Source: Chlamydia crocodili
Lineage (GTDB): Bacteria > Chlamydiota > Chlamydiia > Chlamydiales > Chlamydiaceae
Direction: 5' to 3'
DNA length: 64,000 bases
Assembly (NCBI RefSeq): GCF_018343815.1
Contig: NZ_CP060791.1
Coordinates: 576,113-640,112, forward strand
Under the pieces are notes generated by a model. That model made no database searches. It was not told where the DNA came from and saw nothing but the letters and a program-made list of their open reading frames with translations. The position numbers were made by a program, and so were the translations under genes. Of this stretch, positions 24,151 through 34,200 are shown in pieces (the first letter of the stretch is position 1; the number at the start of each line of letters is the position of its first letter).

Positions 24151-25218
24151 AGAGGGAGATAAATTTTCCGCAAGTTTTTTTAAAACGTCTGCGCGTAGTT
24201 GCGTGATTACTTCTTTTTGCAGATTTTTATTATTTTCAGGTTGTTTTGTAAGTGCTAAGTGTCCACGACGCGCTTGCCAAAATACTGGATTCCAAATAGG
24301 GCTATTGTCGGCACCTTGGATCCATCCCAGGCTGATCCCTAATTGAATCCAGCTTAACGCATCTAATGTTTCCTGAAGGTCTAAATGATACGAATGTGTA
24401 AGCAATCCTAAGGCACGTAAAATATGATTTTTTAGTTCCCCAGCATTTTGTTCAGCATGTTTCTTTTTCGCTGATGCCTCCGCAACGGATATTTTTGAGG
24501 ACCATATTCTCAACGATGATAGGATTTGCTCTTCAGTAAGCCCTAAAGAGCATTTATTGGATAACACTAGCATGTTTCCCATGTATCCTGGTGTTGCTGG
24601 TAGTAGTCCTGAACAAGCTACTTCTGTATCTTCATCAATAATATCGTTTAATTCCTGAGAATATACTAGTGTAGGAGCATGCAAAAAACACTGACTTTTT
24701 AATCCCGTACCACATTCTCGAGGATTTGTAGTTAGAAAACCAAAATCTGAAGAAAAAGCAAATTCTAGCTTCTCATTAAGATAAGAGTCTAACCGTACAA
24801 GCTGATCTAAAGCTTTTTCAGGTTCAGATACAAAGTCTATCGTATGGAGAATCAAATGATCTCGGAAATTTATTGCGGCTAGAATAGTTCCAGAACGATT
24901 TACAATAAGAGCTTCGCCTTCAGGATTCCCTGTTAGATCATGGGGAAATAGAAAATGCTCAATAAGAAATTCTTTTTGCCAAGCGGGAGCATCTTTAAGA
25001 GGTAAAACTAAAAACTCATCAAAACCTTCAATATGGTTGAAATGGGAAACTATAGCCTCTAAAATTTCCTGCTTTTTCTCCCTAGATAAACAAGGAAGAA
25101 ACTTTGCTATGGAAAGATTCCTAGATAGTGAAAACGTCGTTATAGGCCAGGTTTTATTTATAGGAGGGGCGTCTTTCTTACTAGCAAAATTAAGAAGTAA
25201 ATCATTGGGAAGAATCAT
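24142..25218 (-). CDS. mcsB: Protein arginine kinase McsB-like
   Basis: A 358-residue member of the ATP:guanido phosphotransferase family. Visible are the active-site region NPRECGTGLKSQCF and basic segments that bind ATP phosphates. In Bacillus, McsB phosphorylates arginines of proteins destined for ClpCP and needs McsA for activity. Here mcsA lies immediately upstream with a 17-base overlap, so the pair is preserved, but neither ctsR nor clpC is adjacent. It corresponds to CT675. Residues around Cys167 occupy the guanido-kinase cysteine site. Confidence 0.85.
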   Translation of the reverse strand: MILPNDLLLNFASKKDAPPINKTWPITTFSLSRNLSIAKFLPCLSREKKQEILEAIVSHFNHIEGFDEFLVLPLKDAPAWQKEFLIEHFLFPHDLTGNPEGEALIVNRSGTILAAINFRDHLILHTIDFVSEPEKALDQLVRLDSYLNEKLEFAFSSDFGFLTTNPRECGTGLKSQCFLHAPTLVYSQELNDIIDEDTEVACSGLLPATPGYMGNMLVLSNKCSLGLTEEQILSSLRIWSSKISVAEASAKKKHAEQNAGELKNHILRALGLLTHSYHLDLQETLDALSWIQLGISLGWIQGADNSPIWNPVFWQARRGHLALTKQPENNKNLQKEVITQLRADVLKKLAENLSPSGF

Positions 25219-25720
25219 GCGAATTCTGATTTTTTAAATGATTAATCTGATCTCGTATTACAGCAGCTTGCTCGTAATCTTCACGAGCTAACGTATCCTG
25301 AAGAGCCTCATTTAAAGCTATTAGCTTAAGGAGGGGATTCATACTCGCCGCTTCTCCAGGAGCACGACCAATATGCAAGCAACCACGACTACTGTCAGAA
25401 GTTGCTGATGAGAAAATAGCTTTAGTATGCATTAGTTTTGCAATAAGCTGTGTTTTGAAATTGGTATAACATAAATGACAACCAAGTAACTGATCTTCAT
25501 CAGCAGTTGGTTTCCATACAGTTTTACAATTGCCACACTCTAAAGTTACTGAAGATCCCGAAGTACCTACGGCAATATTATCACGACTATAGTAATGACT
25601 CGGACAAGGACAAGATTCACATACATAAGAACGTAAGATCTTATCTTTATCTACTTCAGTATAGCAAATTATTGCTGGCTTTTGACAGTGATAACACTGA
25701 TGGGATTTAGAAGTCGCCAT
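25202..25720 (-). CDS. mcsA: McsA-like zinc-finger/UVR-domain activator
   Basis: A 172-residue protein with four CxxC pairs (Cys9/12, 34/37, 62/65, 81/84), fitting two zinc sites, and a C-terminal UVR motif (LNEALQDTLAREDYEQAAV...). This is the plan of McsA, the activator of the McsB arginine kinase. It overlaps mcsB by 17 bases, so the two are co-translated. It corresponds to CT676. Its own promoter would lie between 25721 and the tRNA-Lys gene. Confidence 0.87.
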   Translation of the reverse strand: MATSKSHQCYHCQKPAIICYTEVDKDKILRSYVCESCPCPSHYYSRDNIAVGTSGSSVTLECGNCKTVWKPTADEDQLLGCHLCYTNFKTQLIAKLMHTKAIFSSATSDSSRGCLHIGRAPGEAASMNPLLKLIALNEALQDTLAREDYEQAAVIRDQINHLKNQNSHDSSQ

Positions 25721-25832
25721 GGAGATCTACCATTAAAGCCAAATACTAATACACCCAGTACCAATAACAAAAAAGTGACAAAGGAGAAAAAGGTTTTTTT
25801 AAAGAAATGTAAAAGAACCAAGAATAATCAAC

Positions 25833-25905
25833 TGGGCCTTGAAGGATTTGAACCTTCGACCCCCTCATTAAAAGTGAGGTGCTCTAACCGCTGAGCTAAA
25901 GGCCC
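25833..25905 (-). tRNA. tRNA-Lys (anticodon TTT)
   Basis: On the minus strand the acceptor pairs GGGCCTT with AAGGCCC, discriminator A. The D-arm contains AGCTCAGCGGTTAGAGC. The anticodon stem CCTCA/TGAGG carries loop CTTTTAA, and the T-arm contains GGTTCAAATCC. It lies 26 bases downstream of tRNA-Glu and is probably cut from the same transcript. Confidence 0.96.
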
Positions 25906-25931
25906 GAAGTTTGCTTGGTAATTTTACATTT

Positions 25932-26006
25932 TGACCCCAAGGGGATTCGAACCCCTGTTACCGGAATGAAAATCCGATGTCCTGGGCCAGGCTAGACGAT
26001 GGGGCC
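25932..26006 (-). tRNA. tRNA-Glu (anticodon TTC)
   Basis: The acceptor pairs GGCCCCA with TGGGGTC, discriminator A. The D-arm contains CGTCTAGCCTGGCC, the anticodon loop is TTTTCAT with anticodon TTC, and the T-arm is GGGGTTCGAATCCCC. It lies between frr and tRNA-Lys on the same strand. Besides translation, chlamydial tRNA-Glu also supplies glutamyl-tRNA to HemA, encoded elsewhere in this window. Confidence 0.96.
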
Positions 26007-26045
26007 AAGACAACTACAATATTACTAGTTCTATCCCTTTAGAGC

Positions 26046-26104
26046 AATCTTTTCCTCTCTTTGTTTCATATGAAAAACCAAAGAAATAGAGGTAGATAAA
26101 GATT
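26046..26104. repeat. Long segmented hairpin between frr and tRNA-Glu
   Basis: There are four nested stems: AATCTTT/AAAGATT (26046-26052, 26098-26104), CCTCT/AGAGG (26054-26058, 26088-26092), CTTTG/CAAAG (26059-26063, 26079-26083) and TTTC/GAAA in the centre. It begins 22 bases after the frr stop. There is no T-run, so it may be an mRNA 3' end or a processing signal before the tRNA pair. Confidence 0.55.
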
Positions 26105-26125
26105 ACATATACGAAACAGAGCTTA

Positions 26126-26668
26126 TCATATTAACGAAAGATCCGCCTCTTTTTGCTTCGTAATTTCGTCAATTTGCTTACAGAACTTATCTGTTAATTC
26201 CTGGATCTTCTTCTCCATTCCTTTAACAGCATCTTCTGTTAAGTCAGAATCTTTTTTTAACTTGTCGTTAGATTCCCTGCGGATATTGCGAATAGTTACT
26301 TTCGCTTCCTCAGATTTACGACGCAACTGCTTGATAACTTCATTTCTGTATTCCGCAGTAGGCTCAGGAATCTTAATACGTACTATCGTTCCTTCTACAT
26401 CCGGTTGCAAATTTAAATTTGCAGCAATGATGCCCTTAGATATAGCAGAAACATTATTCGCATCGTAAGGAGAAATAACTAACTGACGAGTGTCTGCTAC
26501 AGAAATAGAGGCTAAATCAGACAGCCTCATTGTGGTTCCATATACATCTACGGTCACTGTTTCTACTAAAGCAGGATTAGCTTTTCCTGTTCTAAATGAT
26601 CTGACTTCTTTATGGAAAAATTCCAAAGCACCAGCCATTTTCTTTTCAGTATCAGTTAGAATGGACAT
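26126..26668 (-). CDS. frr: Ribosome recycling factor
   Basis: The 180-residue factor that, with EF-G, splits post-termination ribosomes. The helical sequence has the family features [20 protein letters not shown] near the N-terminus and [18 protein letters not shown] in the second half. I start at the ATG at 26668 ([11 protein letters not shown]), which overlaps the end of pyrH by 17 bases; the frame is open five codons further. It is last in the rpsB-tsf-pyrH-frr operon, the order common in bacteria. Confidence 0.95.
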   Translation of the reverse strand: MSILTDTEKKMAGALEFFHKEVRSFRTGKANPALVETVTVDVYGTTMRLSDLASISVADTRQLVISPYDANNVSAISKGIIAANLNLQPDVEGTIVRIKIPEPTAEYRNEVIKQLRRKSEEAKVTIRNIRRESNDKLKKDSDLTEDAVKGMEKKIQELTDKFCKQIDEITKQKEADLSLI

Positions 26669-27392
26669 GCTGAGCGTCTCCACAAATTAATGTTCCGATA
26701 TTCTCATCGAAAATAGCTTGCTCTAAAGAATGCTTAACAAAGCTAAAGACACGAATAGGAATATTGGAATCCATGCATAAAGATACAGCAGAAGCGTCCA
26801 TAACTCCTAGTCCCTGAGATAGGAAATCCTTATAACTAATATGGTCATATTTTACAGCATCTGTAAACATTCGAGGATCTTTATCATAAACTCCATCAAC
26901 ATGCATGGTTGCTTTAAGTAGGATGTCAGCCTTTAACTCACAAGCACGCAAAGCAGCGCCTGTATCCGTTGTTAAATAAGGAGAACCTGCTCCTGTTGTA
27001 CAGATTAAAACTTTACCTTGGCTTAAGGCTTCCGCAGATTTTTGAGGAGTATACAAGTCTGCTAATTGAGGGCAAGAAAGCGTAGAAGTTAATAAACAAG
27101 GAATATCATCGGCTTTTAATGCATCCGCTACAGCCATACCATTAATTAAAGTAGCTAGCATTCCCATTTGGTCTGCAGATACTCGATTAATTTGTAGTTC
27201 TTTTTGTTGAGCAAGACCCCTTAAGATATTTCCACCGCCTATAACAAGAGCTGTTTCGATATCGCAGTTGCGTACAGCACGTAATTCTGCTACTAATCTG
27301 GATAAACGAACTTCATCAATTCGGTTTCCACTATCTGTTGAGAGAGATTCTCCAGAAATCTTAAATAAGACTCGTGTTATTCGCTTAGACAT
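26652..27392 (-). CDS. pyrH: UMP kinase
   Basis: A 246-residue amino-acid-kinase-fold enzyme that phosphorylates UMP to UDP. It shows KISGESL at the N-terminus, [10 protein letters not shown], and [17 protein letters not shown], all typical of bacterial PyrH. Since chlamydiae rely on host nucleotides, it probably salvages imported or hydrolysed UMP. It lies 15 bases downstream of tsf and overlaps frr by 17 bases. Confidence 0.96.
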   Translation of the reverse strand: MSKRITRVLFKISGESLSTDSGNRIDEVRLSRLVAELRAVRNCDIETALVIGGGNILRGLAQQKELQINRVSADQMGMLATLINGMAVADALKADDIPCLLTSTLSCPQLADLYTPQKSAEALSQGKVLICTTGAGSPYLTTDTGAALRACELKADILLKATMHVDGVYDKDPRMFTDAVKYDHISYKDFLSQGLGVMDASAVSLCMDSNIPIRVFSFVKHSLEQAIFDENIGTLICGDAQHVHSN

Positions 27393-27407
27393 ATTTCCTC
27401 TCGCTTA

Positions 27408-28256
27408 TTAAGCTCCTATTTTCCATAAAATGAATTCCTTCACTTCGACGGAATTGCCACTAGTTTTGCTAGCGTCATCAACCAAACCTTGAATGGTTAT
27501 ATCAGGATTTTTAATGAAGGCTTGTTCTAGTAGACAAACATCTTGGAAGAATGTTCCCAATTTACCACTGATAATCTTATCGATAACAGCTTGGGGTTTT
27601 CCCTGTATTTGAGAAGAAATTACTTCTTTTTCTCTTTCTAAAGCATCCACAGGCACACTCTCTTTATTTAAAAATAGTGGTTGTGCCGCTACGATGTGCA
27701 TGGAAATATCTTTAGCTAGATCTTCTTTATCAGTAATTCCAGAAAGAACAGTCACGGAAACAGCTTTTCCATTACCGTGCGAGTAAATGCCTATACTTTC
27801 TTCCGTTGCTTTTGGTAAGTACTTAATTCTGCTAATACGGATATTTTCGCCGACGGTTTGCATAGTTACAGCGCGTAACTCATCAACGGTAAGAGAAGAG
27901 TCTTGAGATGAAGCAAGAAGTAGTAAGGCGTCGATATTGTCTACTTTATGATTTAAAACATCTTCAACTAAACTATCGACGAAAGATCGAAATACAGAGT
28001 TATTAGCTACGAAATCTGTTTCCACGTTAACTTCAACAACAGCAGTACCCCGAGCATCGCTTTTTGCTGCAATGACGCCTTCTTTTGTTTCTCTGTGCTC
28101 CTTTTTGCTAGCAGAGGCAAGACCTAATTTACGTAAGTGAACCACAGCTTCTTCAAGATTCCCATTGCATTCAGCTAAAGCTTCCTTACATTTGGTTAAC
28201 CCTACACCGGTCTGTTGTCTTAAGAGTTTGAGGGTTTCCATTGAAAAGTTGCTCAT
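27408..28256 (-). CDS. tsf: Elongation factor Ts
   Basis: The 282-residue nucleotide-exchange factor for EF-Tu. The N-terminal UBA-like module ([19 protein letters not shown]) and the core motif [14 protein letters not shown] are clear. The ATG overlaps the rpsB stop by one base (TAATG), so translation is coupled. Length is in the normal range. Confidence 0.97.
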   Translation of the reverse strand: MSNFSMETLKLLRQQTGVGLTKCKEALAECNGNLEEAVVHLRKLGLASASKKEHRETKEGVIAAKSDARGTAVVEVNVETDFVANNSVFRSFVDSLVEDVLNHKVDNIDALLLLASSQDSSLTVDELRAVTMQTVGENIRISRIKYLPKATEESIGIYSHGNGKAVSVTVLSGITDKEDLAKDISMHIVAAQPLFLNKESVPVDALEREKEVISSQIQGKPQAVIDKIISGKLGTFFQDVCLLEQAFIKNPDITIQGLVDDASKTSGNSVEVKEFILWKIGA

Positions 28257-29089
28257 TAGTTAGCCTCATTACTGTCGTATTTTTTTGCCAATAGATCTTC
28301 TTGACGGTTGTCATCGCCTGTTGCATAGATATCGATCTCTTCGGAAGACTCTTCTGTGCTTAAAGCTTTAATTGGAGAAACAATTTCAATACCTAGTTTT
28401 TTCTTGGTATTAACGATGTTATCTTTAATAGCGCTAATGATTAAGCGAATACTTTTTAAAGAATCATCATTACATGGAACAACATAGTCAATCGGTGTTG
28501 GATCACAGTTAGTATCAACTAATGCTAATACAGGGATGCCAAGCTTTTTAGCTTCTGCAACAGCGATTTTTTCATAGCTAGGGTCAACAACTATAACTAA
28601 ACCAGGAATCTTTCTTAGGTAACGGATGCCTTCCAAGTTTTTCAATAATTTTTGATGACGCTTAGCAAGTAAAGCAATTTCTTTTTTTGTTAAGTAAGAA
28701 CTATTTTGAGTAAGATCTTTTTCGATTTTATCCAAAGTTTTGATGGAATTTCTGATAGTTGTCATGTTAGTTAACATGCCACCCAACCATCTCTCAGCGA
28801 CAAAGTATTCGCCAGCTTCTATAGCAGCTTCTTTAATGACGCATTTGGCTTGTTTTTTAGTTCCTACAAAGAGAATAGGCTTGTTCTCTTTGATGACCTT
28901 ACATACTTGTGGAAGGGCATTACGTAATTGATAAAGTGTTTTTGCTAAATTGATGATGTAAAGACCGTTTTTCTCCTCAAAGATGTAAAGTTTCATCTTT
29001 GGGTTCCATCTTCGCGTTTGGTGCCCGAAATGAGCGCCCGCTTCCATTAAGTCTTTAACTGAAAGATTGCATACTGGTTGTTCTTCCAA
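28256..29089 (-). CDS. rpsB: 30S ribosomal protein S2
   Basis: A 277-residue S2 with the family signatures [15 protein letters not shown] near the N-terminus and [19 protein letters not shown] in the middle, plus an acidic C-terminal extension. The start is a TTG at 29089, supported by GAGGT 7 bases upstream; the first ATG lies inside the conserved domain. It is first in the translation-factor operon, and tRNA-Gly lies 83 bases upstream on the same strand. Confidence 0.95.
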   Translation of the reverse strand: MEEQPVCNLSVKDLMEAGAHFGHQTRRWNPKMKLYIFEEKNGLYIINLAKTLYQLRNALPQVCKVIKENKPILFVGTKKQAKCVIKEAAIEAGEYFVAERWLGGMLTNMTTIRNSIKTLDKIEKDLTQNSSYLTKKEIALLAKRHQKLLKNLEGIRYLRKIPGLVIVVDPSYEKIAVAEAKKLGIPVLALVDTNCDPTPIDYVVPCNDDSLKSIRLIISAIKDNIVNTKKKLGIEIVSPIKALSTEESSEEIDIYATGDDNRQEDLLAKKYDSNEAN

Positions 29090-29172
29090 GCTTTGTACCT
29101 CTATTTCTTGAATATATTAACAATGGCATCTTGATCCAACGTCAAGATTTCAGTCTTGGTGACGTTTAGAAA

Positions 29173-29243
29173 AGCGCCCGATCAGAATCGAACTGACACC
29201 GGTAGCTTGGAAGGCTACAGCTCTACCATTGAGCTACGGGCGC
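29173..29243 (-). tRNA. tRNA-Gly (anticodon TCC)
   Basis: The acceptor pairs GCGCCCG with CGGGCGC, discriminator T as in many bacterial tRNA-Gly. The D-arm contains AGCTCAATGGTAGAGC, the anticodon loop CTTCCAA gives TCC, and the T-arm contains AGTTCGATTCT. It lies just upstream of rpsB and may share its transcript. Confidence 0.95.
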
Positions 29244-29390
29244 GTACTAAAAAGGAAATGTTAATTTAATAAAGCTTTTTACGCAAGATTGTAATCTCTA
29301 GGTCTCTAGCTTCTAGAAAATTTTAGATAGAGGATTCATTCTTACGCAAATGAATTTTAGAAAAGAGTTTTGAAAACAGAAGAGGGACTA

Positions 29391-29430
29391 TAAATAAAAA
29401 ATCAGAACCCAGATGCTCCTAGGTTCTGAT
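29391..29430 (-). terminator. Rho-independent terminator of ompA
   Basis: On the minus strand, ATCAGAACC and GGTTCTGAT form a 9-bp stem (29401-29409 / 29422-29430) followed by a T-rich tail (complement of 29391-29400). It lies 38 bases after the ompA stop. It would give ompA a monocistronic end. Confidence 0.88.
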
Positions 29431-29467
29431 AGCGGGACAAAAAGTTAGGATAGTATAAACTAAATCC

Positions 29468-30643
29468 TTAGAATCTGAATTGAGCGTTCAAATGAGCAGC
29501 TCTTTCATTGATTAGGCGTGCTTCACCAGTGATTGACCATTTATCAGCGTCGATTAAAGTCGCACCAACAGCAACACCGCAAGCTTTTCTAGACTTCATT
29601 TTGTTGATTTGAAGAGAAACAATGTGAAGAGATTTCGCGTATTTATCAGAGCCAATGGATGTCGCCTCCCCTAGTAATGTCGGGTTCCAAGTTGTTAAGC
29701 TTAGAATGGTTGAGGCTAATTTAGGTTGAGCAATACGAATGGTATCAGCATCAAATGTAGCTCTTGACCAGTTTACCCCAATGTACGGGACAAGCATATT
29801 CAATCTATAAGATAGGGCCATGCCTACTTGCCATTCATGGTACTTAATCGTTGCAGATTTAGTATCTGTAGCAGTTTCTGTTCCAGCTGTTAAAGGTAAA
29901 GGAAAGTTAGAAGTTGTTCCTTTGTATCCTCTAGGCTTATGAATCACGAATTGCGCTGGACTAGAAGTTACATTCAGCATTTCAATTTTAGGGTTGGACT
30001 GGGCGTATTGGAACTCTGCTCCTAAAGTCGCACAACCACATTCCCATAAGGCTCCACGTGCGCCAACGCTCCAAGAGAATGTTGTGTCGGTGTAAAGCTC
30101 TACTACGCCTTGAGTGATGCCTATATTGGGACGTTGACCGTTTAAATCACTTCCTGATAGACCAAGTAAACCAACAAGATTAAATGCTGCTGCACTTGCT
30201 TTAAAGTACCCATTGGATGCGCCTAATGTACAGAAAATATCGAAACGATCCCAAATATTTAATGCTAAGAAAGCAGAATTTGTAAACCACTCAGCATCTT
30301 GCATATGTTTGCCGTAGGCAATGTTTGCTCTGTCTGCAGCAGTATTGGTGTTAGAGGCTGTGCCTGTAGCGGATGTAGGAGCTGCAGACATTCCGCTGAT
30401 AGTTTTATTAACATCAACTTTTAATACGCGATCGAAAACATAATCTCCGTAGTATCCTGCGCGGATGCTGATAGCATCACACCAAGTAGAGCAAGGATCA
30501 CAAGGATCACCTGAAGCACCTTCCCACATAGTGCCATCGATTAATAAACTTGGTTCAGCTGGATTCCCTACAGGCAAGGCTTGTAAGGAGAGAGCGGAAC
30601 CCGTAGCGGCAAACAGTAATGCCGATTTTAAGAGTTTTTTCAT
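29468..30643 (-). CDS. ompA: Major outer membrane protein (MOMP, OmpA)
   Basis: The 391-residue beta-barrel porin that dominates the chlamydial surface and is cross-linked by disulfides in elementary bodies. A 22-residue signal peptide ([20 protein letters not shown]...) precedes the mature start [12 protein letters not shown]. Cysteines cluster in [11 protein letters not shown] and in ECGCATLG, and the C-terminus ends in Phe as outer-membrane proteins do. Four variable segments are visible, near residues 88-108, 163-176, 245-257 and 311-333. I start at the ATG at 30643; another ATG two codons upstream is possible. The sequence belongs to the psittaci/felis/caviae-type MOMPs. Confidence 0.98.
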   Translation of the reverse strand: MKKLLKSALLFAATGSALSLQALPVGNPAEPSLLIDGTMWEGASGDPCDPCSTWCDAISIRAGYYGDYVFDRVLKVDVNKTISGMSAAPTSATGTASNTNTAADRANIAYGKHMQDAEWFTNSAFLALNIWDRFDIFCTLGASNGYFKASAAAFNLVGLLGLSGSDLNGQRPNIGITQGVVELYTDTTFSWSVGARGALWECGCATLGAEFQYAQSNPKIEMLNVTSSPAQFVIHKPRGYKGTTSNFPLPLTAGTETATDTKSATIKYHEWQVGMALSYRLNMLVPYIGVNWSRATFDADTIRIAQPKLASTILSLTTWNPTLLGEATSIGSDKYAKSLHIVSLQINKMKSRKACGVAVGATLIDADKWSITGEARLINERAAHLNAQFRF

Positions 30644-31246
30644 ACTCACCTCTAAAGATTATGCTTAGTATCTTTTCTTTTTGTGCTCGCTATTCTAATT
30701 TGCTCTTCTGGCGGCACCACGTCCAAGTTAAAGCCAGACAAGATATCCTGTAGGCAATTAATGGCTTTGAGGAGTGTCTTGCAAGTGAAAACAGCCTTAA
30801 GCATGAACATACAGTTCATTAATCGAAAACATAACAAACTTTTCTTATTATAGTAAAGACGATAAGAAAAAAGACTGTTTTCAGGCATAGATTTCAAGCG
30901 ATAACTCCTTATATCTGCTAATAAGTGAGCTAATAGATTTTTGTACACACTTTTATTTCTTATGCCACTTAGAATAAGTTGGAATTGCCTTCACAGAAGA
31001 GTGTAAAAAGGCTTTCTTATATCCAAATCATTATATGTTCTTCTTTATTTTTGCAAATAAAACAAAGCGAAATTATTTAATAAAACATTAAAATTTTTGA
31101 CGATTTTCATTTTTATGTTTTATTTATAATGTTTTCATTTTTGCAAAAATTACATTTGTTTTATCCATTATTATGTCTTGTAATGCTCAGTTTATAACTA
31201 GCCGAATCTCTTGCCAGACAATGGTTGAGACCCTACTATTTGTTTT
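30644..31246. promoter_or_regulatory. Divergent control region of ompA and pbp2
   Basis: These 603 very AT-rich bases have no supportable gene. For ompA (minus strand) there is a perfect -10 TATAAT (30852-30847), about 204 bases upstream of the ATG, with no clear -35; the long leader agrees with the known use of distant tandem ompA promoters in other chlamydiae. A frame of 98 codons on the minus strand inside the leader looks spurious. The pbp2 promoter was not found. Confidence 0.55.
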
Positions 31247-34200
31247 ATGAAACCTCCTAATAAGCGTCGTTCTTATCTTACAGTTCCCGAAAAGACCAAC
31301 AGGCTATTGTCGGGGATTATCGTAACATTGGCGATAATCGCTGTGCGTTTGTGGCATCTTGCTGTTGTTGAGCATGATCAGAAATTAGAAGAGGCTTATA
31401 AACCACAGATGAGAGTTGTTCCTGAGCTTGTTGAGCGTGCAACGATTTGCGATCGTTTTGGTAAAGTATTAGCGGAAAACAAGATGCAATACGATGTGAG
31501 TGTTGCTTATGGCGCTATTCGTGATTTGCCATCCAGAGCTTGGCATGTTCATGCAGATGGAACTCGTGAGCTTATTCCTGTTAGGAAAAATTATATTGCG
31601 CGTTTATCGGAACTCCTTGCTCAAGAGCTACATTTAGATAAAGATGCAATTGAAGATAGTATTCATGCTAAAGCCTCTGTATTAGGTTCTGTACCGTATT
31701 TAGTTCAAACCAATGTTTCTGAACGTACGTATTTAAGATTAAAGATGATGTCAAAACATTGGCCAGGCTTGCATGTAGAGCCTACAGTACGACGTTATTA
31801 TCCTATGGGAAAGATGGCTTCGGATATTTTAGGTTATGTAGGACCGATTAGTGCTCAAGAGTATAAGCGAGTAACGCGTGAATTGAGTAAGTTGCGAGAG
31901 TGTGTTCGAGCATATGAGGAAGGAGAAGATCCAAAATTTCCTGAAGGTTTAGCGAGTATAGATCAGGTGCGCTCTTTACTAAATTCTTTAGAGAATAATG
32001 CTTATAGTTTAAATGCCTTAGTTGGGAAACTAGGCATAGAGGCATGTTGGGATGGGAAATTACGCGGTCAATTAGGTAAGAAAACAGTTCTTGTAGATCG
32101 CCGTGGAAACTTCATTCAAGGTCTTAATGAGATAGCCGCAACCTCTGGTAAAAAACTACAGCTTACATTGTCAACAGAGCTACAGGCATTTGCAGATGCT
32201 TTGCTTTTAGATCATGAAAAAACAGAACAATTCCGTTCAACACGATCATTAAAGAAGCAAAAGTTTCTACCTCCTTTATTTCCTTGGATTAAAGGGGGAG
32301 CAATTATTGCTTTAGATCCTAATAGTGGTCAAATATTGGCCATGGCGTCATCTCCGCGTTATCACAATAACGACTTTATCGATATGCGGATAGGATCCGA
32401 ACCAGAAGCGAGATCTGAAGTATATCGTTGGTTAGAAAATACTGAGCATGTTGCGGAAGTGTATGATAGGAAAGTTCCTTTGCGTCGTGAAAGGAGAGAT
32501 TCTCTTACGGGTTTATACTACGATGAGGAGCTTTCTCTTACTTTTGATTATTTCTTAGATTTTATTTTGCCAAATATATCAGAGCTTAAATCAGTTGTTA
32601 AGCTTTATGGAACAGTAGGAAATGCTATCAAGTTGCAGCAGGATGTAGAACGTTTATTGAGTATTTTCTCTTATTCTGAAGGGCATTGTTCATGCTCTTC
32701 TATATTTGATGCAGTCTTTCCTTCTGAGCAAGAGCATATTGCTATAGGCAGAGTCATTTCTATGAAGCAGCAGCAATGGATAAGTCGTTGCTGTAAAGAC
32801 TATGAGCAAGAAATAGAGGACATTAAGAAGGAGCTAGAACCATTTTTTTCTGAGCTTCCAGCGAATTACGATAAGCTTTTGCTTATAGATCTATTTCAGA
32901 TGGTTGTTGATCCTTCGAGAGTTCATCCTGAGTTACTTGCTTCTTTAGGATCTCTTTCTTTATCAGAATTTTTCGAATGTCAGGGACATTATGTAGCTTT
33001 GCGTAGTGCGTTTTCCAAGATCGTAGAGGACATTTTTACTGAGGTAGATTTTAAAGAGTGGAGAAAGCTCTATTTTGCAAAGTTTCTAGAGGTTAAGAGA
33101 AAAGAGGAAAGCGATAGGAAACAACGCTACCCCACGCCGTATGTGGATTATTTATTAGAGGAAAAACATGCACAATATCAGGATTTCCGTCGTTGTTACC
33201 TTGATAAGTTTTTAGTATATTTACTTTCTGGTTGGGGGGAAACAGAACATCTAAAAGCTTATTACGAAGCCCTTTCCATATGGAAAGGGGAATTAGAAAG
33301 TGGTGCACATAAGGCATTGTCATGGCACGAGCATTATGAGTTTTTAAAACAAAAGTTTTCTGATTCTTCAGTTGACCTATTGCATTTGTTCTTATCTTTT
33401 AGAGAATTTTCTGAGCTTCAGCGGCCTCTTTATGGAAATTATGCTCCGATGCTTACACGAAATGTTCCACAAAAAGAACAAGATTTAGCATCAGCATTTT
33501 ATCCTACTTATGGTTATGGCTACCTACGTCCTCATGCTTTTAGTCAGGCAGCAACTTTAGGGTCTATCTTTAAGCTAGTCTCTGCTTATTCTGTATTGTC
33601 TCAGGAAGTAATGCGAGGACATGTAGATTTAGACTATCTATCTCGTTTGCTCGTTATTATCGATAGACAGTCTTTTGGTTATGTAAGTTCTAAGCCGCAT
33701 GTTGGATTTTTTAAAGACGGGTCTCCTATTCCTTCATTTTATCATGGAGGGATTTTACCAAAGAATGACTATGCAGGGCGCGGACGTATTGATTTGATTG
33801 CTGCTTTAGAGATGTCTAGTAACCCCTATTTTTCCTTGCTAGTTGGTGAGCATCTCTCTGATCCTGAAGATCTATGCCATGCAGCATCTTTATTTGGTTT
33901 TGGAGAAAAAACAGGAATAGGCTTGCCCGGAGAATATGCTGGTGTAATTCCTCATGATGTCGCGTACAATCGTTCAGGATTATACGCTACTGCTATAGGG
34001 CAACATACTCTTATTGTTACTCCTTTGCAAACGGCTGTAATGATGGCAGCGCTGGTTAATGGAGGATCTCTTTATATTCCTAATTTAATTTTAGGAGAAT
34101 GGGATGGAGAAGAGTTTGTTGCAACATCTTCTGTGAAAAAACGAGATGTGTTTATGCCTGAGTGCATAACAGAATTGTTTAAATCCGGTATGCATAATGT

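Noticed and set aside
25682..25894. 70-codon plus-strand frame between mcsA and tRNA-Lys
   Set aside because: It reads into the tRNA-Lys gene and yields a low-complexity Lys/Thr/Asn product.
30652..30948. 98-codon minus-strand frame directly upstream of ompA
   Set aside because: It covers the known type of long ompA leader, has an odd Cys/Leu/Lys composition and no ribosome site; it is more likely untranslated leader.
33325..33340. TGGCACG within pbp2 as a sigma54 promoter
   Set aside because: No TTGCW at the right distance and it lies inside a coding region.
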